From Paraburkholderia tuberum STM678 (GTDB lineage: Bacteria; Pseudomonadota; Gammaproteobacteria; Burkholderiales; Burkholderiaceae): a stretch of DNA of 36,273 nt. Location: the NCBI RefSeq assembly GCF_902833905.1, contig NZ_CADFGP010000066.1:1-36273 (forward strand), read 5' to 3'. Below, in pieces: positions 24,526-32,888 of this stretch; the stretch's first letter is position 1; each line of letters starts with the position of its first letter. The notes under the pieces were generated by a model. That model was given only the letters and a program-made list of their open reading frames with translations, had not been told where the DNA came from and did no database searches. Both the position numbers and the translations under genes were made by a program.

Positions 24526-25923
24526 TCAGATCGCCCAGCCGCCGACATAAAACCCGACCAGCACGACTGCGATCGCCACGGTCCCGACATTGAGCTTGCG
24601 ATGCTCGCCGCTGACCACGCGTCCGATCACGAGCGTCGCGAAGCCGAGCATGATGCCGGTCACGATGTTCGCGGTCAGCACGATGAACACCGCGCACACG
24701 AGCCCCGCCATCGCGTCGACCATGTCGTCCATATGCAGCTTGCTGACGTTCGACAGCATCAGCAGCCCCACGTACATCAGCGCGGGCGCGGTCGCATACG
24801 AAGGCACCAGCGCGGCGAGCGGCGAGAAGAACATCACGACGAGAAACAGCAGACCGACGACCGCCGCCGCCATCCCCGTCTTCGCGCCCGCCGCGACGCC
24901 GACCGTCGACTCGATATACGCGGCCGCCGGCGCGCCGCCGAGCAGGCCCGAGAAGATCGAGCTCAGCGAATCGGCGGTCAGCGCGCGGCCGCCGTTGATG
25001 ATGCGGCCGTTTTCGTCGAGCTGCCCCGCCTGGCCCGCGACCGCGCGGATCGTGCCGGTCGCGTCGAACACGGCGGTCATCACGAGCGCGAGCACGCTCG
25101 GCAGCACCGCCATCGACAGCGCGCCCTTCACGTCCATCGCGCCGATCAGCGACGCATGACCCGGCGCGCTCAACGACGGCACCGCGAAGATGCCGTGAAA
25201 CGCCACGGCCGGATCGATCGCGAGCCCGATCGCCGAGATCGCGACGATCACGATCAGGATCGACCCCGGCACGCGCCGCCGCACGAGCCCGACGATCGCG
25301 GCGAGTCCGGCGACCGACATCAGCGCCGGCAACGCCGCAATATTGCCGAGCGACACCGGCAGCCCCGCGCCCGGATTCTTGACCACGAGCCCGACGTCGT
25401 TCGCGGCGATCAGCAGCAGGAACAGGCCGATGCCGATCCCGGTGCCGTGCGCGATGCCGACAGGCAGGTTGCGCAAAATCCACGAGCGCACGCCGGTCAC
25501 CGAAATCGTCGTGAACACGACGCCCATCAGGAACACCGCGCCGAGCGCAACGGTCGGATGCAGGCCCTTGCCGAGCACGAGGCCGAACGCGGTGAACGCG
25601 GTCAGCGAGATCGCGCAGCCGATCGCGATCGGCAGACGCGCCCACACGCCCATCAGCAGCGAGCCGAACGCCGTGGTCAGACACACGGCGACGAACACCG
25701 CGCTGGTATCGAAGCCTGCCTTGCCGAACATGCCAGGCACGACGAACACGGAATAGAGCATCGCGAGGAAGGTCGTGATGCCCGCGACGATCTCCTGGCG
25801 CTGCGTGCTGCCGCGCGCGGAAATGTCGAAGTAGCGGTCGAGAAAGCCCTTACCGCGGAATGATTCGGTGTCGAAGGATTCGCTCGCGACGTCGGCATTC
25901 GCGAGGGCCTGGGGTTCCATCAT
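24526..25923 (-). CDS. NCS2-family permease (AzgA/guanine-hypoxanthine type)
   Basis: This 465-residue integral membrane protein belongs to the NCS2 family, close to the AzgA-like purine base importers. The N-terminal segment RYFDISARGSTQRQEIVAGITTFLAMLY is typical of that group. VFDATGTIRAVAGQAGQL and the motif ESTVGVAAGAKTGM correspond to the substrate-binding transmembrane helices 8 and 10. Many hydrophobic segments span the rest of the protein. AAGGAGG lies nine bases before ATG 25923. The ligand is probably a purine such as hypoxanthine or guanine, but this is inferred from family only. A stable hairpin precedes the ribosome binding site. Confidence 0.88.
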   Translation of the reverse strand: MMEPQALANADVASESFDTESFRGKGFLDRYFDISARGSTQRQEIVAGITTFLAMLYSVFVVPGMFGKAGFDTSAVFVAVCLTTAFGSLLMGVWARLPIAIGCAISLTAFTAFGLVLGKGLHPTVALGAVFLMGVVFTTISVTGVRSWILRNLPVGIAHGTGIGIGLFLLLIAANDVGLVVKNPGAGLPVSLGNIAALPALMSVAGLAAIVGLVRRRVPGSILIVIVAISAIGLAIDPAVAFHGIFAVPSLSAPGHASLIGAMDVKGALSMAVLPSVLALVMTAVFDATGTIRAVAGQAGQLDENGRIINGGRALTADSLSSIFSGLLGGAPAAAYIESTVGVAAGAKTGMAAAVVGLLFLVVMFFSPLAALVPSYATAPALMYVGLLMLSNVSKLHMDDMVDAMAGLVCAVFIVLTANIVTGIMLGFATLVIGRVVSGEHRKLNVGTVAIAVVLVGFYVGGWAI

Positions 25924-26364
25924 GATGAGTGCCTCCTTTATCAGCGCGCTGAAACGGCCGCTAAAGCGGCCGTCATCAGGTTCGTCTCGTGGATTGGTTG
26001 GTGTGGGTAACGCTTTTCTGAGTCGAAATGTAGGTGAAGCGAACTATGTGTCCAATCGCATGAATGGCATGCCGGACATGTCGCGCGACTTATATCTTTG
26101 GCGCGACGGTCGCTCGCGCGAGCGCTGCGCGCGTATACACCTACGGCATACGAGCAGCCGCGAATCGCGCCGAACCCACCCCGGCGATCGCGTTCCAGCC
26201 ACGCGGCGTGCAGCGCTATACCGCCAGCGCATCGGCGAAACCGCCTGCAACGCAACCGGCGAAAGGCTGCCCGCGCGGCAGCGCAGGTTAAACTCTGGGC
26301 CGTACCCCATCCAACCGCGGCGGCTCATCGCGCCCGTCCGCACCTGCCCGTGGAGTTTTTCCTG
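25924..26364. other. Divergent intergenic region, NCS2 gene and lipoprotein gene
   Basis: This 441-base region should hold two divergent promoters. The sole element I can define is the hairpin close to the NCS2 start. The ORFs read in it are Arg-rich shadow frames with no family resemblance. Confidence 0.5.
25954..25973 (-). promoter_or_regulatory. Leader hairpin upstream of the NCS2 gene
   Basis: ACGGCCGC (25954-25961) and GCGGCCGT (25966-25973) form an eight-pair stem with a four-base loop. On the minus strand this is followed by a short CAGCGCGCTG palindrome, then by the AAGGAGG of the permease. It is outside the common hairpin element family but has a similar position. Confidence 0.5.
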
Positions 26365-27432
26365 ATGACTGGCGGTTTTCCGCGCCCCGCCGGGCGCCTG
26401 CCGATTGTCCCGTTTGGACCGCTTGGATCGCTTCGCCCGCTCGATTCGCCTGATTCGCTCGATGTGCTTCGACTGTTCCGCAGGCTGTGCACCGTGGCCG
26501 CGCTGTTCGCGTTCGCCGCGCTGTCCGGCTGCAGCAGCCTGTTGTGGGGTACGCAGCAGGCGCCGATCGTCGATGCGACGGTGATGCCGGTCGAGCCGGC
26601 AAGCGCGCCGGTCGCCGCGTCCGCGCCCGAGCCGGTCGAGAGCGAGGCGAACGAGGGGCCTGAGGAGCCGAAGAAACCGAAGAAGCCGGTCGTGAAGCCG
26701 CACAAGGTCGAACCGCCGCCGCCCGTTGTCGTGCCGGCTCCGCCGCCTCCCCCGCCGCCGCCGCCGCTGATCGTGCTGCGTACGATCGAGCGCAGCGACG
26801 CGCGCGCGCTACTCGACAGCCAGGTGCAGAAGCCCGACGGCAAGGTGGTCGGCCGCGCGGTCGACATGATCGCCGACGCAGCCGGCAAGCCGCGCGAGAT
26901 GGTCGTCAATCTGCAGGGCTTCCTCGGCGTCGGCGACCGCAAGGTGAACTTCCCGTGGGGCGCGTTCCACTTCACGCCGACCGCGAAGGGGCCGCCGATC
27001 ACGCTGAACCCGACGGCCGTGCCGAGCACCGCGAACAAATCGAACCCGCTGGAACTGCCGCTACTCGATGCGACCGTCGAGCGCGCGAACGGCGCCAAGG
27101 TGGGCCGTGTGGTCGACGTGCTGATCGACGGCAACGCGCAGCCGCAGGCGATCGTCCTCGACGTCGGCGGCCTGGTCAGCCCCGACCGGCGCACGATCGC
27201 CGCGAACTGGTCGGCGCTGCGCTTCGTCACGCGCGACAAGGAACTGCATCCGCAGATCGATCTGAGCGACGCGCAGATCAACGCGACGCCGCCCTACGCG
27301 AGCGACAAGCCGATTCGCGCGGTGTCGCCGGCGCCGCCCGCGCAGCCTGCCGCCAGCGCCGCGCCGGCGGTCTCGGCGCCGCCGGCCGCGTCGTCGGCCG
27401 TCGCGGTTTCCAACGCACGGGCGGTCCGATGA
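26365..27432 (+). CDS. Lipoprotein with proline-rich linker and two PRC-barrel-like repeats (355 aa)
   Basis: A lipobox LSGC with Cys56 follows the hydrophobic segment CTVAALFAFAA, so the mature protein should be lipid-anchored. An Ala/Pro/Lys-rich linker with an unbroken run of nine prolines spans residues about 70-135. Two similar domains follow. The first contains DSQVQKPDGKVVGRAVDMIA near 151-170 and the second DATVERANGAKVGRVVDVLI near 234-254. Both match the PRC-barrel pattern, known from photosynthetic reaction centre subunit H and from RimM. A Pro/Ala-rich tail closes it. ATG 26365 has GGAG nine bases upstream; GTG 26464 would give a more usual 22-residue lipoprotein signal peptide. 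Its stop overlaps the MFS start (ATGA), implying coupling. Confidence 0.75.
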   Translation: MTGGFPRPAGRLPIVPFGPLGSLRPLDSPDSLDVLRLFRRLCTVAALFAFAALSGCSSLLWGTQQAPIVDATVMPVEPASAPVAASAPEPVESEANEGPEEPKKPKKPVVKPHKVEPPPPVVVPAPPPPPPPPPLIVLRTIERSDARALLDSQVQKPDGKVVGRAVDMIADAAGKPREMVVNLQGFLGVGDRKVNFPWGAFHFTPTAKGPPITLNPTAVPSTANKSNPLELPLLDATVERANGAKVGRVVDVLIDGNAQPQAIVLDVGGLVSPDRRTIAANWSALRFVTRDKELHPQIDLSDAQINATPPYASDKPIRAVSPAPPAQPAASAAPAVSAPPAASSAVAVSNARAVR

Positions 27433-28676
27433 CGGTCCGTACTATGGTCACGGCGCGAAGTCTGCGCGCGCTCGATTGGCTCAACTTCTTCGTCGCCAAC
27501 GTGCAGACGGGCTTCGGGCCGTTCATCGCGTCCTACCTCGCATCGCACAAGTGGACCCAGGGCGAGATCGGCATGGTGCTGTCGGTCGGCACGATCAGCG
27601 CGATGGTCAGCCAGGTGCCCGGCGGCGCCGCGGTCGACGCGTTGCGCAACAAGAAAGCGGCGGCCGCGTGGGCGATCGGCGCGATCATCCTCAGCGCGAT
27701 GCTGCTCGCGATCAGCCCGACCGTGCTGCCGGTGATCGCCGCCGAGGTGTTCCACGGCTTCGCGAGCTGCATGCTGACGCCGGCGCTCGCGGCGATCTCG
27801 TTCGCGCTGGTGGGTCGCGCGAATCTCGGCGACCGGCTCGGCCGCAATGCGCGCTGGGCGTCGATCGGCAGCGCGGTCGCGGCCGGTCTGATGGGACTGT
27901 TCGGCGAGTACTACTCGCCGCGCGCGGTGTTCGTCCTGACCGCGGGCCTCGCGGTTCCCGCGCTGATCGCGCTCGCGATGATCCAGCGCACCGACACGAT
28001 CGAGCTGCCGCAAGCGGCGCCCACCCCCGAGCAGCTCGAGCGGCGCGAAAGCCTGCGCGAGCTGCTGCGCGACAAGCGCATGCTGCTGTTCGCCGCCTGC
28101 ATCGTGCTGTTCCATCTGTCGAACGCGGCGATGCTGAACCTGGCCGCCGGCGAAGTGACGGCCGGCATGGGAGACAACGTGCAGCTCGTGATTGCGGCAT
28201 GCATCATCGTGCCGCAGGCGATCGTCGCGATGATGTCGCCGTGGGTCGGGCGCTCGGCCGAACGCTGGGGCCGCCGGCCGATTCTGCTGCTCGGCTTCTC
28301 CGCGTTGCCGATCCGCGCGCTGCTGTTCGCGGGCATCAGCAGCCCCTATCTGCTCGTGCCGGTGCAGATGCTCGACGGCTTGAGCGCCGCGGTGTTCGGC
28401 GTGATGCTGCCGCTGATCGCCGCCGACGTCGCCGGCGACAAGGGCCGCTACAACCTGTGTATCGGCCTGTTCGGGCTCGCGGCCGGCATCGGCGCGACGT
28501 TGAGCACGACGGCGGCGGGCTTCGTCGCCGATCGTTTCAGCAACACGGTGAGCTTCTTCTGCCTCGCGGCGGCCGGTGCGCTCGCGGTGCTGCTGGTGTG
28601 GGCGGCGATGCCCGAGACGCGCGACGCGGCGACGGCCAGCAACGGCGACGGCGCGGCTGTGCCCGGTCGTGGATAG
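27429..28676 (+). CDS. MFS transporter (415 aa)
   Basis: It is a major facilitator superfamily secondary transporter with about 12 hydrophobic segments and no recognisable substrate. It starts FFVANVQTGFGPFIASYL, has GEIGMVLSVGTISAMVSQVP in the second helix, and carries DALRNKK in the loop 2-3 position where MFS proteins have a conserved basic motif. VGRSAERWGRRPILLLG is the equivalent loop in the second half. The segment between, including QRTDTIELPQAAPTPEQLE, is the central cytosolic loop. The start overlaps the lipoprotein stop, so both are probably made from one mRNA; a functional link with the lipoprotein is plausible but not shown. Confidence 0.88.
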   Translation: MTVRTMVTARSLRALDWLNFFVANVQTGFGPFIASYLASHKWTQGEIGMVLSVGTISAMVSQVPGGAAVDALRNKKAAAAWAIGAIILSAMLLAISPTVLPVIAAEVFHGFASCMLTPALAAISFALVGRANLGDRLGRNARWASIGSAVAAGLMGLFGEYYSPRAVFVLTAGLAVPALIALAMIQRTDTIELPQAAPTPEQLERRESLRELLRDKRMLLFAACIVLFHLSNAAMLNLAAGEVTAGMGDNVQLVIAACIIVPQAIVAMMSPWVGRSAERWGRRPILLLGFSALPIRALLFAGISSPYLLVPVQMLDGLSAAVFGVMLPLIAADVAGDKGRYNLCIGLFGLAAGIGATLSTTAAGFVADRFSNTVSFFCLAAAGALAVLLVWAAMPETRDAATASNGDGAAVPGRG

Positions 28677-28781
28677 TCGGCGGCGAGGCGAGTCGCGCGA
28701 GCTGTATGAGCCGGGGCGTGATCTGATGGTCGCAGTCGGATCACGTCGCAACCGGCTTGATCACTGCGGAAGTCAGGTGAG

Positions 28782-29045
28782 TCAGTCGGCGAGAAACACC
28801 TCTTCGCCTCGACCCAATGGCACGACGACGGGTCGCTGCACGACGGTCTCGATATCGACGTGCCGCCCCTCGCGCGACGAGCATTCGAAGGCATCCAGCA
28901 CCTCCAGCACGTGTAACGCCAGTTCGCCGCTCGCGCGATGCGGCCGACCTCGACGCAACGCCATGGCCATGTCCAGCACGCCCACAGCGCGCTCGATGCG
29001 GGCCGCATTGGGCGTGCCATTGGCGGGGGCCGTGGCCGTGTTGCC
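28782..29045 (-). pseudogene. 3' remnant of a Gfo/Idh/MocA-type oxidoreductase
   Basis: The minus-strand frame ending in TGA at 28784-28782 encodes a C-terminal piece of a sugar- or inositol-type oxidoreductase. It contains GVLDMAMALRRGRPHRASGE, LALHVLEVLDAFECS, REGRHVDIETVVQRP and a short tail, in the order seen at the end of Gfo/Idh/MocA proteins. The NAD-binding N-terminal domain is absent. Homology appears to stop near 29030-29045, and the opposite-strand LacI remnant starts shortly after. The right boundary is approximate. It is not expressed as an intact enzyme in this form. Confidence 0.7.
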
Positions 29046-29049
29046 CAGT

Positions 29050-29657
29050 CCGACCCGGCAGCCCGGCGCGAGGCGGCGAACGGCAAGCCATGGGTCAATT
29101 GCTCGGAATTCTTGCCCGGTAGTGACGTGCCTTATGTCAGCATCGACCACCGCCAGGCCGGTACGGATGCCGTGCAGTACCTCATCAACAAGGGCCACCG
29201 GCGCATCGGCTTCATCACCAGCGATGAGCGCTTCCTGTATGCGCGTCAGCGCCGCGAGGGCTATCACGCAGCACTACTGCGCGCCGGTCTCGCGCCTGCG
29301 CCCGAGCTTGTCTGCGTTACTGGCGACAATAGTTACGCCGCCGGAAGCCAGGCGGCGGCAAAGCTGCTGGCGGTGGTGGATCCACCGAGCGCCGTGTTCG
29401 CCGTGTCGGACACGTTGGCCATCGGCGCGATCAAGGGCTTTAGCAAAGCCGGCCGGCGGGTGCCGCACGACGTGGCGGTAATGGGCTTCGACGACGTGCC
29501 CATCGCTGGCATCTTCGAGCCGGGGCTGACGACCGTGGCCCAGCCCATGGTCGAGCTGGGCGCCGCGGCGGCCGAAATGCTGCTGGCGTTGCTCGACGGC
29601 CAACGCCCAGCGTCGCGCATCCTGCAGCATCAGCTGGTGCTGCGGGAGTCGGTTTGA
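29050..29657 (+). pseudogene. 5'-truncated LacI-family regulator
   Basis: The plus-strand frame ending at TGA 29655-29657 encodes the effector domain and C terminus of a LacI/GalR-type regulator. ANGKPWVNCSEFLPGSDVPY is followed by VSIDHRQAGTDAVQYLINKG, HRRIGFITSDE, then FAVSDTLAIGAIKGFSKAG and VMGFDDVPIAGIFEPGLTTV. The DNA-binding helix-turn-helix and the hinge, which should precede these by about 110 residues, are missing. No ATG near the break is credible. The left boundary, around 29050, is approximate. Without the HTH it cannot act as a repressor. The lost promoter lay between this gene and the divergent oxidoreductase. Confidence 0.72.
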
Positions 29658-30100
29658 GCGGTCGATCGGGAGAAGTCAAGATCTGCTTTGCCCGCTGAGG
29701 TGGTTTGTAGCTGGCTCAGTTTTGGTGAGGCTGCCGACGCCAATGCATTTCGGCCACCTTGCTCCCACGGCTCATGAAATCGTTCGTTGAAGCTTTCGTG
29801 GTCGCCGCGGCTGGCGCCGTCGCTGTGGTGGTTTTTGCTCAGTCGAGCCAGCCGAAGACCCATCAGCAAATAGCAGGTGCGGGCGAATGGCTGGAGATGG
29901 GCCGGCTACCACCCGATGCCGCTCGGCTGTTGTCGACCCTCAGGAGTCAGTCAGGCGCGGCCTGCGAGCGTCTCATTCCAGGGCTACTTGAGATTTCCGG
30001 CAACGCGGCAAGCTGTCATAGGTCGATGCCTGCAAGTAACAACACATGGCATAATGCGCCGCATTCACCTTCACCAGACCAATATCGAATCGTCGGCCTT
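29658..30100. other. Unassigned region before the copper cluster
   Basis: This 443-base region has open frames on both strands, but I recognise no domain. It may hold a decayed gene or mobile-element remnant, consistent with the neighbouring deletion scar, though I cannot name an element. A CATAAT at 30050-30055 is a possible -10 of the copper cluster, without a clear -35. Confidence 0.4.
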
Positions 30101-30481
30101 ATGCTGAGCTGCTTCTGCCGGAAATTGGGCTCCTATCTGGGATTGCTGGCAATCCTGATGGCAACGCTCGCGCCGACGGTTTCGCACGCACTGGCTGACC
30201 GCAACGAGGCTGGGCTTCCTTCAGCCTCGCTCTGCTCCGCACATTCGACTCCAGGCAATCCGCCGGGCAACGAGGACACCTCGCACTCGCTGGCTGCTCA
30301 CTGGCATGCTTGCGGCTACTGCAACCTGATTGCGCACACGCCCGTACTGCCGAGCGTCCAGCCTGAATTTGCGGTCACGGTCTGGGCCATCCAGCATCGC
30401 GTTGCGACGCGGTTCGAGAGCATCCGTCGCGTCGAACCGCTGGCATCCGCCCAGCCGCGCGCGCCCCCCGTTTCATCCTGA
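30101..30481 (+). CDS. DUF2946-type exported protein, copper-cluster first gene (126 aa)
   Basis: The product fits the DUF2946 family, small proteins commonly found near copper and other metal transport genes. Residues 8-30 (KLGSYLGLLAILMATLAPTV) form a signal peptide or anchor. The central part has a histidine-rich stretch (SHSLAAHWHA) followed by CGYC at 71-74 and LIAHTP. The Cys-x-x-Cys and nearby His residues suggest metal binding. The C-terminal third (SIRRVEPLASAQPRAPPV) is polar and proline-rich. The ATG at 30101 lies directly at the hydrophobic leader; upstream ATGs in this frame reach back into the unassigned region. It begins the copper cluster but its Shine-Dalgarno is weak. Confidence 0.7.
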   Translation: MLSCFCRKLGSYLGLLAILMATLAPTVSHALADRNEAGLPSASLCSAHSTPGNPPGNEDTSHSLAAHWHACGYCNLIAHTPVLPSVQPEFAVTVWAIQHRVATRFESIRRVEPLASAQPRAPPVSS

Positions 30482-30587
30482 ATTGAGCCCTGGTGGCGAT
30501 GCCGTGCACGAACGCATCGCCAGGCGTCGTCGTGTCTCTTCACAGACTCGCGGCGGCGCGATGACGACCTCAATCAATGGATGAAAC

Positions 30588-31481
30588 ATGAATAACAATA
30601 CCTTGCGCCATGGGAAACCCTTCTTCGCCACGGCAACGATCTCGTTCGCCGCAACTGCGCTCCTGCTCGCCTCATCGCCAGCCGCTGCCCATGCCATCGC
30701 GGGCGACCGCGTCTTTCCGTCAACGTTGGCTGTCGATGATCCAGGTGTCGGCGATGAAGCTAACTTCGAATACGGGCATCAGCGTGTTCCTGGAGACAAC
30801 GGCGATCAAAGCATCAATACGTTCAGCTTCGAGTACGACAAGCTGATCACGTCAAGGCTTGCCCTGTCCGTCGACGGCGCTTACGTGATGCAGAACAATC
30901 CGACTGCGCGCGGGTTCGATAACTTTGGAGTCGGCCTGAAGTATCTGCTGTATGTGAACGCCCCGCACGAATTCATGACTTCAGTCGGGGTGCATGCGGA
31001 ATTGGGTGGAACCGGCAGCCACGCGATTGCGGACAGCTTTTCGACCATCTCGCCGACGATCTACGTGGGCAAGGGTATGGGCGATCTGCCCGACTCACTG
31101 GCCTATCTCCGACCCGTTGCCATTACCGCCGAAGCTGGGCCTTCGTTGACCACCGGGGCCGGTCAGCCCAATTCTTTCGACTACGGTTTCACGGTCCAGT
31201 ACAGCCTGCCCTATCTGCAGCAGCAGGTGCATGATTTCGGCTTGCCGCAGCCGCTCTCGAACATTGTTCCCATCGTCGAGTTTCCGCTATCGAGAAGTCA
31301 GGGCCAAACCACTGGCACAATCAATCCAGGGTTCATCTGGATCAACCGCTATGGCCAGTTCGGTGTCGAAGCCCAGATACCAATCAACAGCGCGAGCGGT
31401 TCGCATGTGGGCATCCTGGTACAGGCCCATCTTTTCTTCGACGATATTGCGCCGAAAACGCTCGGCAAGCCGCTGTTCTAA
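30588..31481 (+). CDS. Outer-membrane-type beta-barrel protein in the copper cluster (297 aa)
   Basis: A signal peptide (residues 1-36, ending PAAAHA) precedes a protein of mostly alternating polar and hydrophobic strands. Examples are SFEYDKLITSRLALSVDGAY, FDNFGVGLKYLLYVN and EFMTSVGVHAELGG. Later strands end in aromatic residues, such as YGFTVQYSLPYL and HVGILVQAHLFF. This is the pattern of a small outer-membrane beta-barrel, not a specific named family. Placement between the DUF2946 gene and copC suggests a role in copper passage or tolerance at the outer membrane; that is inference from context. ATG 30588 is used because the ATG seven bases before it leads to a stop after four codons. Confidence 0.7.
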   Translation: MNNNTLRHGKPFFATATISFAATALLLASSPAAAHAIAGDRVFPSTLAVDDPGVGDEANFEYGHQRVPGDNGDQSINTFSFEYDKLITSRLALSVDGAYVMQNNPTARGFDNFGVGLKYLLYVNAPHEFMTSVGVHAELGGTGSHAIADSFSTISPTIYVGKGMGDLPDSLAYLRPVAITAEAGPSLTTGAGQPNSFDYGFTVQYSLPYLQQQVHDFGLPQPLSNIVPIVEFPLSRSQGQTTGTINPGFIWINRYGQFGVEAQIPINSASGSHVGILVQAHLFFDDIAPKTLGKPLF

Positions 31482-31499
31482 CGTGTAAGGAGTCCTCTC

Positions 31500-31865
31500 A
31501 TGAAACTGCACACGACTGCACGCGCGGCCATCGCCGCGCTGATGATCGCCGGCTGCAATCTCGCGCAGGCGCACGCCTACCCGACCCAGGAGGCGCCGGG
31601 GGCCGGTGCGACCGTCACGACCTCGCAGAAGGACGTGGCGATCGATTTCGACGATGGTCTGGAGCCCGCCTTCAGCTCGATCGCCGTCACCGACTCGCGA
31701 GGCAAGTCCGTGACGAGCGGCAAAGCTGCGGTTGACCCGTCGAACAGGAAGCACATGTCGGTAGGGCTAAATCCCCTCGTGCCGGGCGCCTATACCGTCT
31801 CGTGGGTCGCCGTTGCCGACGACGGCCATCGCACCCAGGGGCATTACACGTTCACGGTGAAGTAA
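31500..31865 (+). CDS. copC: Copper resistance protein CopC
   Basis: CopC is a periplasmic copper-binding protein of the CopC/YobA family. The signal peptide ends in AQA, and the mature chain starts at His25 (HAYPTQEAPGAGATVTTSQ). An N-terminal His is the usual start of the copper(II) histidine brace in CopC. The C-terminal part YTVSWVAVADDGHRTQGHYT contains the conserved Asp and His ligand region (DDGH). The length of 121 residues with signal is normal. AAGGAGT (31487-31493) precedes ATG 31500. The copD start follows two bases after the stop. The mature fold is an Ig-like beta sandwich in the family. Confidence 0.9.
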   Translation: MKLHTTARAAIAALMIAGCNLAQAHAYPTQEAPGAGATVTTSQKDVAIDFDDGLEPAFSSIAVTDSRGKSVTSGKAAVDPSNRKHMSVGLNPLVPGAYTVSWVAVADDGHRTQGHYTFTVK

Positions 31866-31867
31866 CG

Positions 31868-32773
31868 GTGGATCCGCTCGTCGTCGCCCAGATTGCACTG
31901 GCCGCGATGCAGGACATTCTGTTTGCCGTTGCTACCGGCGCTCTTGCATGCGGCGTGCTGGGCGCGCGTAGCGGATTGCCTGGGCAAGACACGACGCGAG
32001 TCTGGCGGACCGTCGCGTCAGTCGCACTCGCTCTCACCGCCCTGGCGTACCTCTGGCTTCAGGCCGCAATCATGAGCGGTTCGCCGCTCGGTGAAGCTGG
32101 TTCGGCTATCGCCCCAGTACTGACGCAGTCCCACTTCGGTAAGGCATGGTCGATCGGCGTTGCCGGCGCGCTGCTCGCGGCGTTGAGTGGCCTCAAGAAA
32201 GAGCGCGGCTCAGCGCTCTTTGCTGCGGGGTTCGTCCTGTGGGTCGCGGGCAAGGCAGCCGCGAGCCATGCGGCCGACTCCGGCGACTTCTCGTGGCGTG
32301 AGGCGATCCACGTCGTCCACCTTTCCGCGACTGCGCTTTGGGCCGGCAGTGTCATCGTCGCCGCGATCCTGCTGCGCCGGCTCGAACGCGAACCAGGCCG
32401 TCCGCCCGGCCAGAGGGCTGCGTTCTGCTCGGCGCTGTCTCATCTGGCGACGACTGCGCTCGTGTTTGTTCTCGTCACCGGTTTCTACAACGCCGTTCAG
32501 GACACGGCGCAGGCCAGCGCGCCGCTGTTGCGCACACACTGGGGCCGGTTGCTCGCCGCAAAGCTTGCATGTGTGGTCCTGGCGACATTGCTCGGCGGCT
32601 GGAACCGGATGGCGATTCTGCCCGATCTGCTCGTGCTTGCCGAGCGGAACGATCCGGACTACCCTGCCGCGCAACGCCGCTTCGACGGCGTTGTCTCTGT
32701 CGAAGCGCTCGTCATGCTAGCCGTACTTGCGCTGGCTGCGGTGCTGGGCCATACGTCGCCGACGAGCGGATAG
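31868..32773 (+). CDS. copD: Copper resistance protein CopD (membrane)
   Basis: It is a polytopic inner-membrane protein of the CopD family, thought to move copper across the inner membrane with CopC. The GTG at 31868 gives MDPLVVAQIALAAMQDILFA; the start lies two bases after the copC stop, which supports coupling. The 301-residue product has several hydrophobic segments. Conserved polar features in membrane segments include HVVHLSATALWAGSVI, TGFYNAVQD and THWGRLLAAKLACVVLATLL. The loop RNDPDYPAAQRRF is typical of this family. The longer in-frame ATG at 31802 would overlap copC and add an Arg-rich leader. Confidence 0.9.
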   Translation: MDPLVVAQIALAAMQDILFAVATGALACGVLGARSGLPGQDTTRVWRTVASVALALTALAYLWLQAAIMSGSPLGEAGSAIAPVLTQSHFGKAWSIGVAGALLAALSGLKKERGSALFAAGFVLWVAGKAAASHAADSGDFSWREAIHVVHLSATALWAGSVIVAAILLRRLEREPGRPPGQRAAFCSALSHLATTALVFVLVTGFYNAVQDTAQASAPLLRTHWGRLLAAKLACVVLATLLGGWNRMAILPDLLVLAERNDPDYPAAQRRFDGVVSVEALVMLAVLALAAVLGHTSPTSG

Positions 32774-32888
32774 CGGAGCGACCATGTAGACATGCGACCG
32801 ATATGACGATCGAGCGGCGCCCCGCTGCCGCGACGTAGGTCCCGCCAACCCATCACATTTTCCTTAACGTAGAACAGGAGGTTATGCC

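Noticed and set aside
24457..25863. Long plus-strand ORF antisense to the NCS2 permease
   Set aside because: Composition is almost wholly Arg, His, Asp and Glu, the typical shadow of a membrane protein gene.
25952..25985. CTGATGA followed by a hairpin, like the core of a hammerhead ribozyme (minus strand)
   Set aside because: The second conserved block, GAAA after stem II, is absent; TTTC is found in its place. No stem III and cleavage site can be drawn.
29759..30100. In-frame upstream extension of the DUF2946 gene back to 29759
   Set aside because: It lacks family resemblance; the DUF2946-type product starts at its hydrophobic leader at 30101.
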